64,000 bases of DNA. Source: an uncultured Rhodospirillaceae bacterium (lineage in GTDB: Bacteria; Pseudomonadota; Alphaproteobacteria; Azospirillales; Azospirillaceae). A program made the position numbers and the translations under genes. Below the pieces are notes generated by a model. It was not told where the DNA came from and searched no databases. It was given only the letters and a program-made list of their open reading frames with translations. This document shows, piece after piece, positions 26,439 through 34,671 of this stretch (positions are counted from its first letter, which is position 1; the number at the start of each line of letters is the position of its first letter). The DNA lies in NCBI GenBank assembly GCA_937927415.1, contig CALBDS010000060.1, forward strand, positions 62,001 through 126,000, read 5' to 3'.

Positions 26439-26969
26439 TTACCCTTCGTCCACTTCCGGCACGGCGCTGCTGCTGGTGCCGCCCAGGTTGGCGATCATGC
26501 GGGTCAGCACCGACAGGGCGATACCCTGTTCCGTCGGCGAAACACCCTGAACCGACAGATCGTTGACCTCGGCCGCGCAGCCCAGCAGGGTGTCGCGCAG
26601 GGCGCGGCCCTTGGGGGTCAGATAGATGTTGACCTTGCGGCGGTCGTGGGGGTTGCGCACCCGATCGACCAGACCGCGGCTTTCCATGGTGTTGAGGGCG
26701 GTAACGGTGGTCGGCTCCATCATGCCGACGCGCTGGCTCAGTTCACGCTGGGTCAGCCCGTCCTCTTCCCACAGGACGCGCAGAAAGAACCACTGCCCCA
26801 TGCTGACGCCGTGGGTGACGATCCGTGCCTGAAGGGCGCGTGAAAAGGCACGATGGAGGTCGCGCACCGCATAGGACAGGCTGCCCGCGGCTTCCTCGCG
26901 CGGCGGCCCGTCGGAGGAGACGGGGGCCAACGCCGGACCGGAGCCATATCGTTTGAACCGGCTATGCAT
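26439..26969 (-). CDS. MarR-family transcriptional regulator
   Basis: A 176-residue protein containing the MarR winged helix: LQARIVTHGVSMGQWFFLRV, then GLTQRELSQRVGMMEPTTVT (recognition helix) and the wing VRNPHDRRKVNIYLTPKGR. MarR dimers bind palindromic operators and respond to small ligands. The ATG at 26969 is used; the frame extends upstream to 27083, but the added residues look non-coding. No co-oriented target gene is adjacent, so the regulon is not evident; autoregulation from the long upstream region is plausible. Confidence 0.87.
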   Translation of the reverse strand: MHSRFKRYGSGPALAPVSSDGPPREEAAGSLSYAVRDLHRAFSRALQARIVTHGVSMGQWFFLRVLWEEDGLTQRELSQRVGMMEPTTVTALNTMESRGLVDRVRNPHDRRKVNIYLTPKGRALRDTLLGCAAEVNDLSVQGVSPTEQGIALSVLTRMIANLGGTSSSAVPEVDEG

Positions 26970-27376
26970 CCACTCAACTTTCTTGTCAGCCGTTACGACC
27001 CGGCGTCCGCCCTCGCCCCCAAGGAGCAGGCGCCTGAGACAATTCCATAAAGATAACTTTTCATGCAGAAAGTGCAAATACAAAGTGTGTTGTGTTCATC
27101 CTTTCATGCGCGAATATGATTGTCGATGCCGGGGTGTGCCCAGATGCCGCAGGAACGGGTCCAGGAAAAATTCTATAATCAACAGGCTGATCTCTGGACG
27201 GACTGCCGGCTCTTCGCGTTAATTCATATCAGAGTATGAGTTCTGTTTGATGGTCTTTGGGCGCTGAAACAGGGCCGAACCCCAGACTGCCGTGAAGGTT
27301 GAAGGGGGAAACTCTTCTCTTACTGAAGGAACGCCGGTTTCCAGGGGATTGCCGCGCCGGGCGGATGATCGGGCGG
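26970..27376. other. AT-richer intergenic region upstream of marR, no gene seen
   Basis: About 400 bases between the marR start and the stop of the CJM1_0395-like gene (both leftward). It is noticeably less GC-rich than the surroundings and contains one imperfect palindrome (27222-27243). It presumably holds the marR promoter. Short open frames across it have no SD or protein-like composition. Confidence 0.45.
27222..27243. promoter_or_regulatory. Imperfect palindrome, possible operator
   Basis: AATTCATA (27222-27229) and TATGAGTT (27236-27243) pair at seven of eight positions around a six-base spacer. Its size would suit a MarR-type dimer, but it lies over 250 bases from the marR start, so assignment is speculative. 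Confidence 0.25.
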
Positions 27377-28144
27377 TCAGGCGGAAAGGGCCAGCGTCGG
27401 GGCGGCCGATCCGATCAGTGCCGCCGCGCCATAGGCCGCGGCACCGCGGGCGGCCAGGGCCGGGGGGGCGGTGCCCACGGCGCCGTTCCCGATGCGGGCG
27501 TTTTCCGCATCGGAGCTTTTCGAGTCGGGGTTTGTCGCCTCAGAATTTTTTGCTTCGGCCCCCCGCGCGCCGGCCTTCTGCGCGTCAGCCCCCTGTGCGT
27601 CAGCCTTTGTGGAATCGGTGTTTCCGTTGTCGGTGTTCCCGGCGGATGCGGCCTTGGAATCGTGGTTCTTTTCCTGCTGCGCCTGGAGTTTCAGGGCATC
27701 GGCCTGCTGCGCCACGGCCCGATCCTGCGACGACGGATCGGCGGGGGCCAAGGCGGCGGCCTTGACCGTCTCCATCTTGCTGATGGTGGCGTCGGGCGTG
27801 GATTCCCGGCTGATGTCGATGGGAACTTCGCCGGCAACCGCGTAATTCTTGCCGTCCGGTCCCCGCTGGTAGGTGAAGGAGGCACCCCCGGCGTTGGGGC
27901 CACCGGCCGCCTGGTGCGCCTGTTCGTGGGTGCGGACCTTCTGGTCGGTCTGCTCCAGCTTGCGGACCTGCTGTTCGGCCTGCGGCGAAAGCTGAAGGGT
28001 GGAAGCCGGACCGCCGGACGACGCGCTGCCGGTGCCGGATTGATCCCCTGCTCCTTGAGACTCCGCGCCCTTCGCCTGACTCCGGCTGTTCCTGGCCGGC
28101 AGGGCGGAGAACACGGCGGAAGAGGTGACGGCCGGCAGGCCCAC
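27377..28144 (-). CDS. CJM1_0395/SprA-related putative metalloprotease
   Basis: A 255-residue protein. The core (about residues 40-135) carries KVRTHEQAHQAAGGPNAGGA, with a HExxH zinc motif at about 73-77, followed by ASFTYQRGPDGKNYAVAGEV and DISRESTPDATISKMETV. This is the signature of the putative metalloprotease family exemplified by CJM1_0395. The C-terminal 100 residues are Ala/Asp/Lys/Ser-rich low complexity with repeated A-D-A-Q-K-type units. The start is a GTG at 28144, chosen because AGAGGA lies eight bases upstream; the frame runs further up without any SD. Protease activity is predicted, not shown. Confidence 0.78.
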   Translation of the reverse strand: MGLPAVTSSAVFSALPARNSRSQAKGAESQGAGDQSGTGSASSGGPASTLQLSPQAEQQVRKLEQTDQKVRTHEQAHQAAGGPNAGGASFTYQRGPDGKNYAVAGEVPIDISRESTPDATISKMETVKAAALAPADPSSQDRAVAQQADALKLQAQQEKNHDSKAASAGNTDNGNTDSTKADAQGADAQKAGARGAEAKNSEATNPDSKSSDAENARIGNGAVGTAPPALAARGAAAYGAAALIGSAAPTLALSA

Positions 28145-28165
28145 GGCGGATGTCCTCTGGAAAAG

Positions 28166-28183
28166 TATATTCTTATAAATATA
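28166..28183. promoter_or_regulatory. AT-rich palindrome in a divergent promoter region
   Basis: TATATT and AATATA flank CTTATA just upstream of the SD of the leftward metalloprotease-like gene, in the 190-base divergent region shared with the polysaccharide export gene. In otherwise GC-rich DNA this is the best candidate for -10 elements or a regulator site; no matching -35 was assigned. Confidence 0.35.
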
Positions 28184-28338
28184 AAGCGCCCGAGCGCGTC
28201 GGCAAGCGGGCAATCGCGGTAGTGTTTCCGATGGCGGCCATGCTGCACGGTTGCATCGCGGATTTTTGCACGCAATAGTGTGCGTATCTGCCCCGCTCGT
28301 GCGGCGGCAGCGGGGCATGGTGCCCTGGACTGACAGTG

Positions 28339-31300
28339 ATGATGGCTGCTGCGTGCAGGATAATCGCCCGGTTGGTGCCGCTGGCGGCGCTGATCCTATG
28401 GGCGTGCGCCGTTCTGGCCCAAGAGCCGGAGCGCGTGCCGCCCCATGCCCGATCGGCCGCGGTCCCCGTGGCGTCTGTTTCCCCCGCCGAGTCCCCGGAT
28501 GATCCGCCCCTGTCGCCCATCGAAGCGGCCTTTTCCGCCCGGGCCGGGGTCACCCTGCGGCTGTTCGGTTACGATCATTTCGCCAGCCCGGCCCCGGCGG
28601 CTGCGGTGGGGACGGTGCCGGGCGGCTACCGGTTGGGCATCGGCGACACCCTGACCGTCACCACCCGCGGCCCTCAGAAATCCGGCACCACCCGCCACAC
28701 CATCGATGGCGAAGGCCGGCTGGCGGTGGATGGGCTGCCCCCGATGATGGTCGCCGGGCGGAGCCTGGACGATGCGCGGGCCGAACTGGCCGCTTTGGTC
28801 GCGGCTGCCTATCCCAACACCGCGGTGTTCGTGTCGCTGAGCGAACTGCGTCGGATCGGCGTGGTGGTGACGGGATCGGTGGCCCGTCCGGGGCGGCACG
28901 AAATGACCGCCTTTGCCACCGTCTTCGATGCTCTGGGCATGGCTGGCGGGGTCACCCGCGGCGGGTCGTTGCGGCGCGTCCGGCTGATCCGCGCCGGGGG
29001 TGGGCCGCCGGTGGCGGTGGATCTCTACGGGCTGGTGCTGGGCGGTGACGGTGGGGCCGACCTTCGGCTGGAGGACGGCGACCGGCTGGTGGTCCCGCCC
29101 CTGGGGCCGGTGATTGGCGTGGCCGGGCCGCTGAAACGGCCGGGGCTGTTCGAGATGGCCCCCGGCACCGACCGGCTGTCGTTGCAGGAGGCGGAGGCGC
29201 TGGCGGGGGGCCGCCTGCGCCCCGGCCCGGTCCGTGCCCTGCGGCTGGGCATCGGTGCCGGCGGGGCCGAAACCGCCGAGGAAATCCACGACCCTGCCGC
29301 CCCGGTGGTGCAGGACGGCGACCTGTTGCTGCTGACCCCGCGGCGTGAGGATCGCCAGGGTGTGGTGCGGCTGGACGGTCATGTGCGCCGCCCCGGTCCC
29401 CGTGCCCGCACCGAGGCGCCGAGCCTGCGCCGTCTGGTGTCGGGGGCCGATCTGGGGGATGCCCCCTATCTGGGGTTGGCGGCCCTGGCCCGCACCGATC
29501 CCCGCACCCGCGAACGGCGGCTGGAGCCGGTGGACATCCAGGCGGTGCTGGCCCGGCGCGCCGACCGCACCCTGGCCGATGGCGACACGCTGCTGGTGCT
29601 GGGGCGGGAGGAGGTGGAGTTCCTGGCCTCTGCCCCGGTGCTGGCGCTGTTGCGCGGCGGTGCCTATACCCCCCAGCCGGGATGCCGCGGGCTGGAGGTG
29701 CTGGCCCGCACCCTGGCCGCTGACCCCGACGGTCCCCTGGCTCGCGGCCCGCAGGCGCTGGCCGCGACCAAGCTGGTGGGCGGGTTGCTGCCCTGTCCGC
29801 CGCTGTTCGACGCCGAACCAGACCTGCTGACCTTCGCCCTGTCCCAATCGGTGCTTCGGACCGGCGGCGGGGGGCGGCCGGGATTCTATCCGGTCCTGTC
29901 GGCGGCGACCACGGCACCCAAGGAGGACGAGCCGCCGGCCCCGCGCGCCCGTGTGCAGGATGCCCGGTCGGCGCGGGTGGAGGTGTTGGGCCACGTCCGC
30001 CATCCCGGTGTGCGCCCGCTGACCGAGGCGTCCACCCTGCGGGCCGCCCTGGCCGGGGCGGGCGGGGCGGAGGTCGGTGTCTACCCCCTGCTGGGGGTGA
30101 TCGCCCGTTTCGATTCCGCCACGCTGACCCGCAGCCTGCTGCCCTTTTCTCCGCAGGAGGTGACGGCGGGCCGCGCCGACCGCCGGTTGGCCGGTCATGA
30201 CCGGGTGTATCTGTTCTCATCCGACACCATCCGCACCCTGGCGGTTCCCAAGGAGGCCGGGAAGGACAGGGCACCGAAGGACGGGGACGCTCCGGCGGAC
30301 GGGGATGTGCCGCTGGACGGCGCCGTGCTGGACCCCGACATCGTGGCGCTGATCGGCGAACGGGTGGTGCAGGTGCGCGGGGCGGTGCGGTTGCCCGGCG
30401 CCTATCCTGTGGCCGGGCGGGTGACGGCGGAGGCGCTGCTGTCCGCCGCGGGGGGCTTTACGGCCACCGCTGACCCGGCGTCGGCCGAATTGACCACCGC
30501 CGCCACCCCGCCCCGGCGCCAGCCGCTGGACCTTGCCACCCCGGCGGGGCTGGGCAGCCTGGTCGGTGCCGGTGACGCCCTGCGGGTCAACCCCATCCCG
30601 GCGGCGTTGGAGGCCCAGGCGGTGGCGCTGGAGGGGGAGGTGAAACGCCCCGGCCGCTACGACGTGTTGCGCGGCGAAACCCTGTCGTCGCTGATCGCGC
30701 GGGCCGGCGGGCTGACCGCCGACGCCTATCCCGCCGGCACCGTCTTTCTGCGGGAATCGGAAAAGCGCCGGAAAACGGCCGAGTTCGAGGACTCCGCCCG
30801 CGCGCTGGAGGCGGGAGTGACCCGCGAGCTGCAAAAAGGGACCGGCATCCGGCAGGAGGATGTGGCCCTGGCCCGGTCGCTGGCGGCACAGCTGCGGGGC
30901 ATCGACCCGCCGGGCCGCATCGTGGTGGAAGCCGACCCGGTGGAACTGCGCCGCCACCCCGACCGCGACCCGCTGCTGGAGGCCGGCGACCGCATCACCA
31001 TCCCCAAACGCCACCTGACCGTGGTGGTGTCGGGGGAGGTGCAGGCCCCCGCCGCCCTGCGTTTCCAGTCGGGCAAGACCGCCGACGACTACATCCGCGA
31101 GGCCGGCGGCCCCACCCGCGGCGCCGATGTGGGGCGGGCCTTTCTGGTGCGGCCCGACGGCACCGCCGAACCGCTGTTCCTGTCGTCGTGGAATTACCGG
31201 GTGTCGGCGGTTGCCCCCGGTTCGGCCATCGTGGTTCCCACCGATCCCAAACCCTTTACCGGCATGGATCTTTTCAAGGATGTGGGCAGCATCCTCAGCC

Positions 31301-31344
31301 AGTTGGCCCTGACCGCCGCCTCCATCGCGGTGATTTCCCGATGA
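28339..31344 (+). CDS. Wza-like polysaccharide export protein with multiple SLBB domains
   Basis: About 1001 residues. An N-terminal signal sequence ends ALILWACAVLAQE (possibly a lipoprotein at the Cys, though Trp at -2 is unusual). The polysaccharide-export domain follows (YRLGIGDTLTVTTRG, from about residue 97), then at least seven SLBB-like units recognisable by G-x-V-x-x-P-G cores (GSVARPGRHEM, GPLKRPGLF, GHVRRPGPR, GHVRHPGVR, GAVRLPGAY, GEVKRPGRY, GEVQAPAAL). The C-terminus (MDLFKDVGSILSQLALTAAS) could be the outer-membrane helix. Wza itself is about 380 residues, so this is a greatly expanded member. A GTG one codon upstream is an alternative start. Overlaps the next gene by four bases. 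Confidence 0.85.
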   Translation: MMAAACRIIARLVPLAALILWACAVLAQEPERVPPHARSAAVPVASVSPAESPDDPPLSPIEAAFSARAGVTLRLFGYDHFASPAPAAAVGTVPGGYRLGIGDTLTVTTRGPQKSGTTRHTIDGEGRLAVDGLPPMMVAGRSLDDARAELAALVAAAYPNTAVFVSLSELRRIGVVVTGSVARPGRHEMTAFATVFDALGMAGGVTRGGSLRRVRLIRAGGGPPVAVDLYGLVLGGDGGADLRLEDGDRLVVPPLGPVIGVAGPLKRPGLFEMAPGTDRLSLQEAEALAGGRLRPGPVRALRLGIGAGGAETAEEIHDPAAPVVQDGDLLLLTPRREDRQGVVRLDGHVRRPGPRARTEAPSLRRLVSGADLGDAPYLGLAALARTDPRTRERRLEPVDIQAVLARRADRTLADGDTLLVLGREEVEFLASAPVLALLRGGAYTPQPGCRGLEVLARTLAADPDGPLARGPQALAATKLVGGLLPCPPLFDAEPDLLTFALSQSVLRTGGGGRPGFYPVLSAATTAPKEDEPPAPRARVQDARSARVEVLGHVRHPGVRPLTEASTLRAALAGAGGAEVGVYPLLGVIARFDSATLTRSLLPFSPQEVTAGRADRRLAGHDRVYLFSSDTIRTLAVPKEAGKDRAPKDGDAPADGDVPLDGAVLDPDIVALIGERVVQVRGAVRLPGAYPVAGRVTAEALLSAAGGFTATADPASAELTTAATPPRRQPLDLATPAGLGSLVGAGDALRVNPIPAALEAQAVALEGEVKRPGRYDVLRGETLSSLIARAGGLTADAYPAGTVFLRESEKRRKTAEFEDSARALEAGVTRELQKGTGIRQEDVALARSLAAQLRGIDPPGRIVVEADPVELRRHPDRDPLLEAGDRITIPKRHLTVVVSGEVQAPAALRFQSGKTADDYIREAGGPTRGADVGRAFLVRPDGTAEPLFLSSWNYRVSAVAPGSAIVVPTDPKPFTGMDLFKDVGSILSQLALTAASIAVISR

Positions 31345-32147
31345 CGGCGCCGGCCCGGCCCTGGCTGTCGGTTCTGACGGTGGTGCGCAACGATTGTGCC
31401 GGTCTGGCCGACACCCGCGCCAGCCTGCGGGCGCAGCGGGACGCCCCGGCGTGGGAATGGATCGTTGCCGACGGCGGGTCGGGCGACGGCACCGCCCAAT
31501 GGCTGGCCGCGCATGAGGGTGAAACGGCGTGGTGGTGTTCCGCCCCCGACCGCGGCCCGTACGACGGTATGAACCGGGCCATGGCGCGGGCCGGCGGAGA
31601 CTGGCTGCTGTTCCTCAACGCCGGGGACCGGCTGGCCGGGCCGGACACGCTGGCACGGCTGGCCGCCGTGGCCGCCGCCGCCCCCGGCGATGCCGCCCTG
31701 ATCTATGGCGATGCCCTGGAACGGCTGGCCGATGGGCGGCGGGTGCTGAAACCGGCCCGCAGCCACCGCACCGCGGTCTGGGGCATGTTCACCCATCATC
31801 AGGCCATGCTGTACCGCCGCGCCACCCTGGACGGGCTGGCGTACGACCTGCGCTTTGCCATCGGCGCCGATTACGCCTTGACCCTTCAGGTGCTGCGCCG
31901 CTCGGGGAGGCCGGTCCGATTCGCCTTTCCCGTGTGCGACTTTGCCGTGGGTGGGCTGTCGCAACGCAACCCCGCACGGGGCCGGAACGATCTCCAGGTG
32001 ATCCGGAGAGAGTATTTGGGGCTGAACAGTGGCCTGTGTGCAGCAATCAAAGGGTTGCAGTTTCTGGTTTTCACCCTAAGGCAACATTTTCCGCTGCTCT
32101 ACGCGAAAGGCCGTTTCCGCACCTCGGCAACAACGTTTCGTATATAA
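31341..32147 (+). CDS. Family 2 glycosyltransferase
   Basis: A 268-residue GT-A enzyme. The nucleotide-sugar site is visible as LSVLTVVRNDCAGL, then WIVADGGSGDGTAQWL and SAPDRGPYDGMNRAMARAGG followed by WLLFLNAGD, where GD replaces the more usual DxD. This variant is typical of WcaA/colanic-type GT2 proteins. The ATG overlaps the export-protein stop, implying coupled translation and a role adding a sugar to the same exported polysaccharide. No membrane segments. Confidence 0.88.
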   Translation: MTAPARPWLSVLTVVRNDCAGLADTRASLRAQRDAPAWEWIVADGGSGDGTAQWLAAHEGETAWWCSAPDRGPYDGMNRAMARAGGDWLLFLNAGDRLAGPDTLARLAAVAAAAPGDAALIYGDALERLADGRRVLKPARSHRTAVWGMFTHHQAMLYRRATLDGLAYDLRFAIGADYALTLQVLRRSGRPVRFAFPVCDFAVGGLSQRNPARGRNDLQVIRREYLGLNSGLCAAIKGLQFLVFTLRQHFPLLYAKGRFRTSATTFRI

Positions 32148-32323
32148 ATCTCCCGGCGTTTTTCGCGTTTTTCGGGTTGCTCTGACCGCAGAGTTGCATA
32201 AAATTTCCTTCCAGAGCTAACCATCACGTGTTGGCCCTGGTCCAGACGGCCGCATTTCCCTGCCGCGGCGGCTGTACCGAAACGTTTTCTTGCCGTTGCC
32301 AACCTTCCAAAGGGCTGCCCGCC

Positions 32324-32803
32324 ATGACCAGCAAGACCATCAGCAAAAGCGTTCTTCCGCCCGCCCACACCCTGTCCCGCCGTGGCGAGGGACCAAATCC
32401 CATCGACATCCATGTGGGCGCCCGCCTGCGCCTGCGCCGGACGCTGTTGGGGCTGAGTCAGGAAAAGCTGGGCGAGGCGGTGGGCATCACCTTCCAGCAG
32501 CTTCAGAAGTACGAGCGCGGCTCCAACCGCATCAGCGCCAGCCGCCTGTTCAACCTGTCCCAGGTGCTGGGCGTGCCGGTCAGCTATTTCTTCGAGGAAC
32601 TGCCCCCCGCCGATGCCGTGCTGGTCGAGGACGAACCCGCCGCCAGCGAAACCGACGAATTCGAATCCATGGCCCGGCGTGAAACGCTGGAACTGGTGCG
32701 GGCCTATTACCGCATCAACGACCAGTCGGTGCGCAAGCGCACCTTCGATCTGGTCAAGGCGCTGGGTGGTGAGGTGCGGGAGTACGCCCAGGCGGCGGAA
32801 TAA
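32324..32803 (+). CDS. XRE-family transcriptional regulator
   Basis: A 159-residue protein. The Cro/C1 helix-turn-helix spans about residues 27-85 (IDIHVGARLRLRRTLLGLSQ, then EKLGEAVGITFQQLQKYERG). The C-terminal part (SMARRETLELVRAYYRINDQ) is the helical tail common in alphaproteobacterial members. Relatives regulate surface polysaccharide, flagellar or symbiosis genes. It sits between two opposed polysaccharide gene groups, so control of this locus is plausible but not shown. The start ATG lies 176 bases after the preceding gene; the upstream frame extension is not protein-like. Confidence 0.9.
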   Translation: MTSKTISKSVLPPAHTLSRRGEGPNPIDIHVGARLRLRRTLLGLSQEKLGEAVGITFQQLQKYERGSNRISASRLFNLSQVLGVPVSYFFEELPPADAVLVEDEPAASETDEFESMARRETLELVRAYYRINDQSVRKRTFDLVKALGGEVREYAQAAE

Positions 32804-32807
32804 GGGT

Positions 32808-33722
32808 TCATTTGCTGTCAGGGCCGGGCAAAGCGGCGGCCAGATACCGCCGCTTCACCCCGATCTGCCAGTAATAGAATGCACGGGCCAGGGCATAATC
32901 GAACCCCGCCCGCCCGTCGAGACACCCCAGCCGCAGCCCATAGCTGTGGAGGAAGACCACCAGCGGACGCAGCGGCAGGGTGGCGAACAGCCGTTTCAGC
33001 CACCGCCGTCCGGGGGGTTCCCCGGTCCGCATCGCCGCCGTGCGGCCCGCCGCCGCCAGGGCGGCTTCCCAATCGGAATAGCGGTTGTGCCGGCCGAACC
33101 ACAGGGCCGGCGGCAGGGCATCACCATGCCACAGGTGATGACGCAACCGCCCCGCCGGTCCATCCAGGGCCGGCTGGTAATGCCCTTCCACCTCCCCGGT
33201 TCCGACCATCCCCGAACCGGCCCCCTCCAGCCCCGGCAGCGACAATCCCGGCAGATCCAGGTCGCGGCAGTCGGGAAAGCGCGCGCGGCGCCGGTCCAGC
33301 AGCGCCAGCTTGCGGTTGACCGCCCCGAACCGCAGAGGCGTGCCGAAGAACACCGGACGGCCGGTGATGAAATAGCCGGCACAGGCCGGGCCACGCTCCA
33401 TCAGGGCGGCGATTTCCATCACCAGTTCCGGTGTCAGCCGCTCGTCGGCGTCCACGAACAGCACCCAGTCATGGGCGAAGGGCAGATGGTCCAGGCACCA
33501 CTGCTTCTTTTTGGGATAGGCCCCGTTCCAGCGGAACGGCACCACCCGCGCGCCCCAGGCGGCGGCCACCTCCGGGGTGCCGTCGGTGCTGTGGGAATCC
33601 ACCACGAACACCTCGGCAAAATGGGGCAGGGCGGCCAGACAGGCGGGCAGCACCGCGGCGTTGTCGCGGGTGATGACCACCACCGACACCGGGATCGGGG
33701 AGCGGGTGTCAACGGCCGTCAC
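32808..33722 (-). CDS. Family 2 glycosyltransferase, WaaE/KdtX-like
   Basis: A 304-residue protein. The N-terminal VSVVVITRDNAAVLPACLAA and DSHSTDGTPE form the nucleotide site, WVLFVDADERL carries the DxD motif, and YPKKKQWCLDHLPFAHDW is characteristic of WaaE/KdtX-type LPS core glucosyltransferases. The C-terminal region (LVVFLHSYGLRLGCLDGRAG) is a conserved tail of that group. The start is a GTG at 33722 inside the end of the Wzz-like gene, with GGGGGAA as SD, so it is coupled to it. Last gene of a three-gene leftward operon. Confidence 0.85.
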   Translation of the reverse strand: MTAVDTRSPIPVSVVVITRDNAAVLPACLAALPHFAEVFVVDSHSTDGTPEVAAAWGARVVPFRWNGAYPKKKQWCLDHLPFAHDWVLFVDADERLTPELVMEIAALMERGPACAGYFITGRPVFFGTPLRFGAVNRKLALLDRRRARFPDCRDLDLPGLSLPGLEGAGSGMVGTGEVEGHYQPALDGPAGRLRHHLWHGDALPPALWFGRHNRYSDWEAALAAAGRTAAMRTGEPPGRRWLKRLFATLPLRPLVVFLHSYGLRLGCLDGRAGFDYALARAFYYWQIGVKRRYLAAALPGPDSK

Positions 33723-34671
33723 GATTCCCCCGCCACACCCGAACGGCACAGGCCAGCCCCAGCCCCAGCGACACCCCGGCGGCCAGGGCGGCGGCCACCA
33801 CCACCGCCGGATCGGGCCAGTCGGGCACAGTCGGGGCATTGGATGGTTCGATGGGATCGGCGGCAAAGGGCAGGTCGGCCGTCATCATCATCTGCACCCG
33901 TTCCTGATCGGCCAGCAGCGCGTCCAGCACCCGCTGATGCTCGGCGGCTTTGACCACCGCCAATTGCCGGCGGATGGAATCGATCTGGGCGGCGCTGCGC
34001 TGCTGCGCCTGCCGCCGCAGGTGATCGTCGGCCAGCGTCGCCACCCGCCCCAGAAGCGTCAGGGCGAAGGCACGGTCGGGATGGCGCAGGCGGATGCGGC
34101 GCATGGGCGTGGTGCCCACCGGCTCTACCACCAGAGACCGGCGCAGCCACGCCGCCACCATCGCGGCGTCGGGTGCCGCGGCCTCCTGCCGTCCGGCCAG
34201 GGCCAGCAGCCCGCGGCGCAGCGTGGCCATCGCCCCGGCGGGCGGGTGCCATCGGCCGTCCGCGCCGTCCCAACGGTCGGGGAACAGGCGGGGCAGCAGT
34301 CCCGGTTCCTCCATCAGCGCCTGCGCCACCGGAACCGAGGTCAGCAGGTGCAGGAAACGGGTGAAGTCCGACAGGGTTTCGTCGGCCGCCCCCGGTTCGG
34401 CCAGCCCGAACGCCTCACCCCCCGCCACCGGCACGCGGGCACCCATACCGGCCACCCCGGTGCGGGCGGTGGGGCCGGCAACCAGGGTGACGGTGTATTC
34501 CGGCGTCACGCTCCACAATCCGGCCAGCGCCAAGCCCAGCGCCAGCAGCACGGCCGCGGCCATCACCCACCAGCCGTCCGCCACCGCCGATGCCAGCGCC
34601 CGCAGGCCATCCCCGCTCCATCCGTCCGGGGCGTCCACCGCCGTGCGGGGAACCAATCCGACATCAGCCAT
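33709..34671 (-). CDS. Wzz/GumC-like chain-length determinant protein
   Basis: A 320-residue protein with a transmembrane helix near the N-terminus (WWVMAAAVLLALGLALAGLW), a long periplasmic domain with coiled-coil character (RQAQQRSAAQIDSIRRQLAV) and a second helix near the C-terminus (VVVAAALAAGVSLGLGLACA). This is the Wzz topology. Wzz/PCP proteins set polysaccharide chain length; no tyrosine-kinase domain is attached. The ATG at 34671 overlaps the upstream glycosyltransferase stop by eight bases; an in-frame ATG at 34704 is less likely. The downstream glycosyltransferase overlaps its stop. Confidence 0.75.
   Translation of the reverse strand: MADVGLVPRTAVDAPDGWSGDGLRALASAVADGWWVMAAAVLLALGLALAGLWSVTPEYTVTLVAGPTARTGVAGMGARVPVAGGEAFGLAEPGAADETLSDFTRFLHLLTSVPVAQALMEEPGLLPRLFPDRWDGADGRWHPPAGAMATLRRGLLALAGRQEAAAPDAAMVAAWLRRSLVVEPVGTTPMRRIRLRHPDRAFALTLLGRVATLADDHLRRQAQQRSAAQIDSIRRQLAVVKAAEHQRVLDALLADQERVQMMMTADLPFAADPIEPSNAPTVPDWPDPAVVVAAALAAGVSLGLGLACAVRVWRGNRDGR

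Noticed and set aside
28396..30198. A 600-codon minus-strand frame
   Set aside because: Antisense to the SLBB export protein; its composition is a GC artefact.
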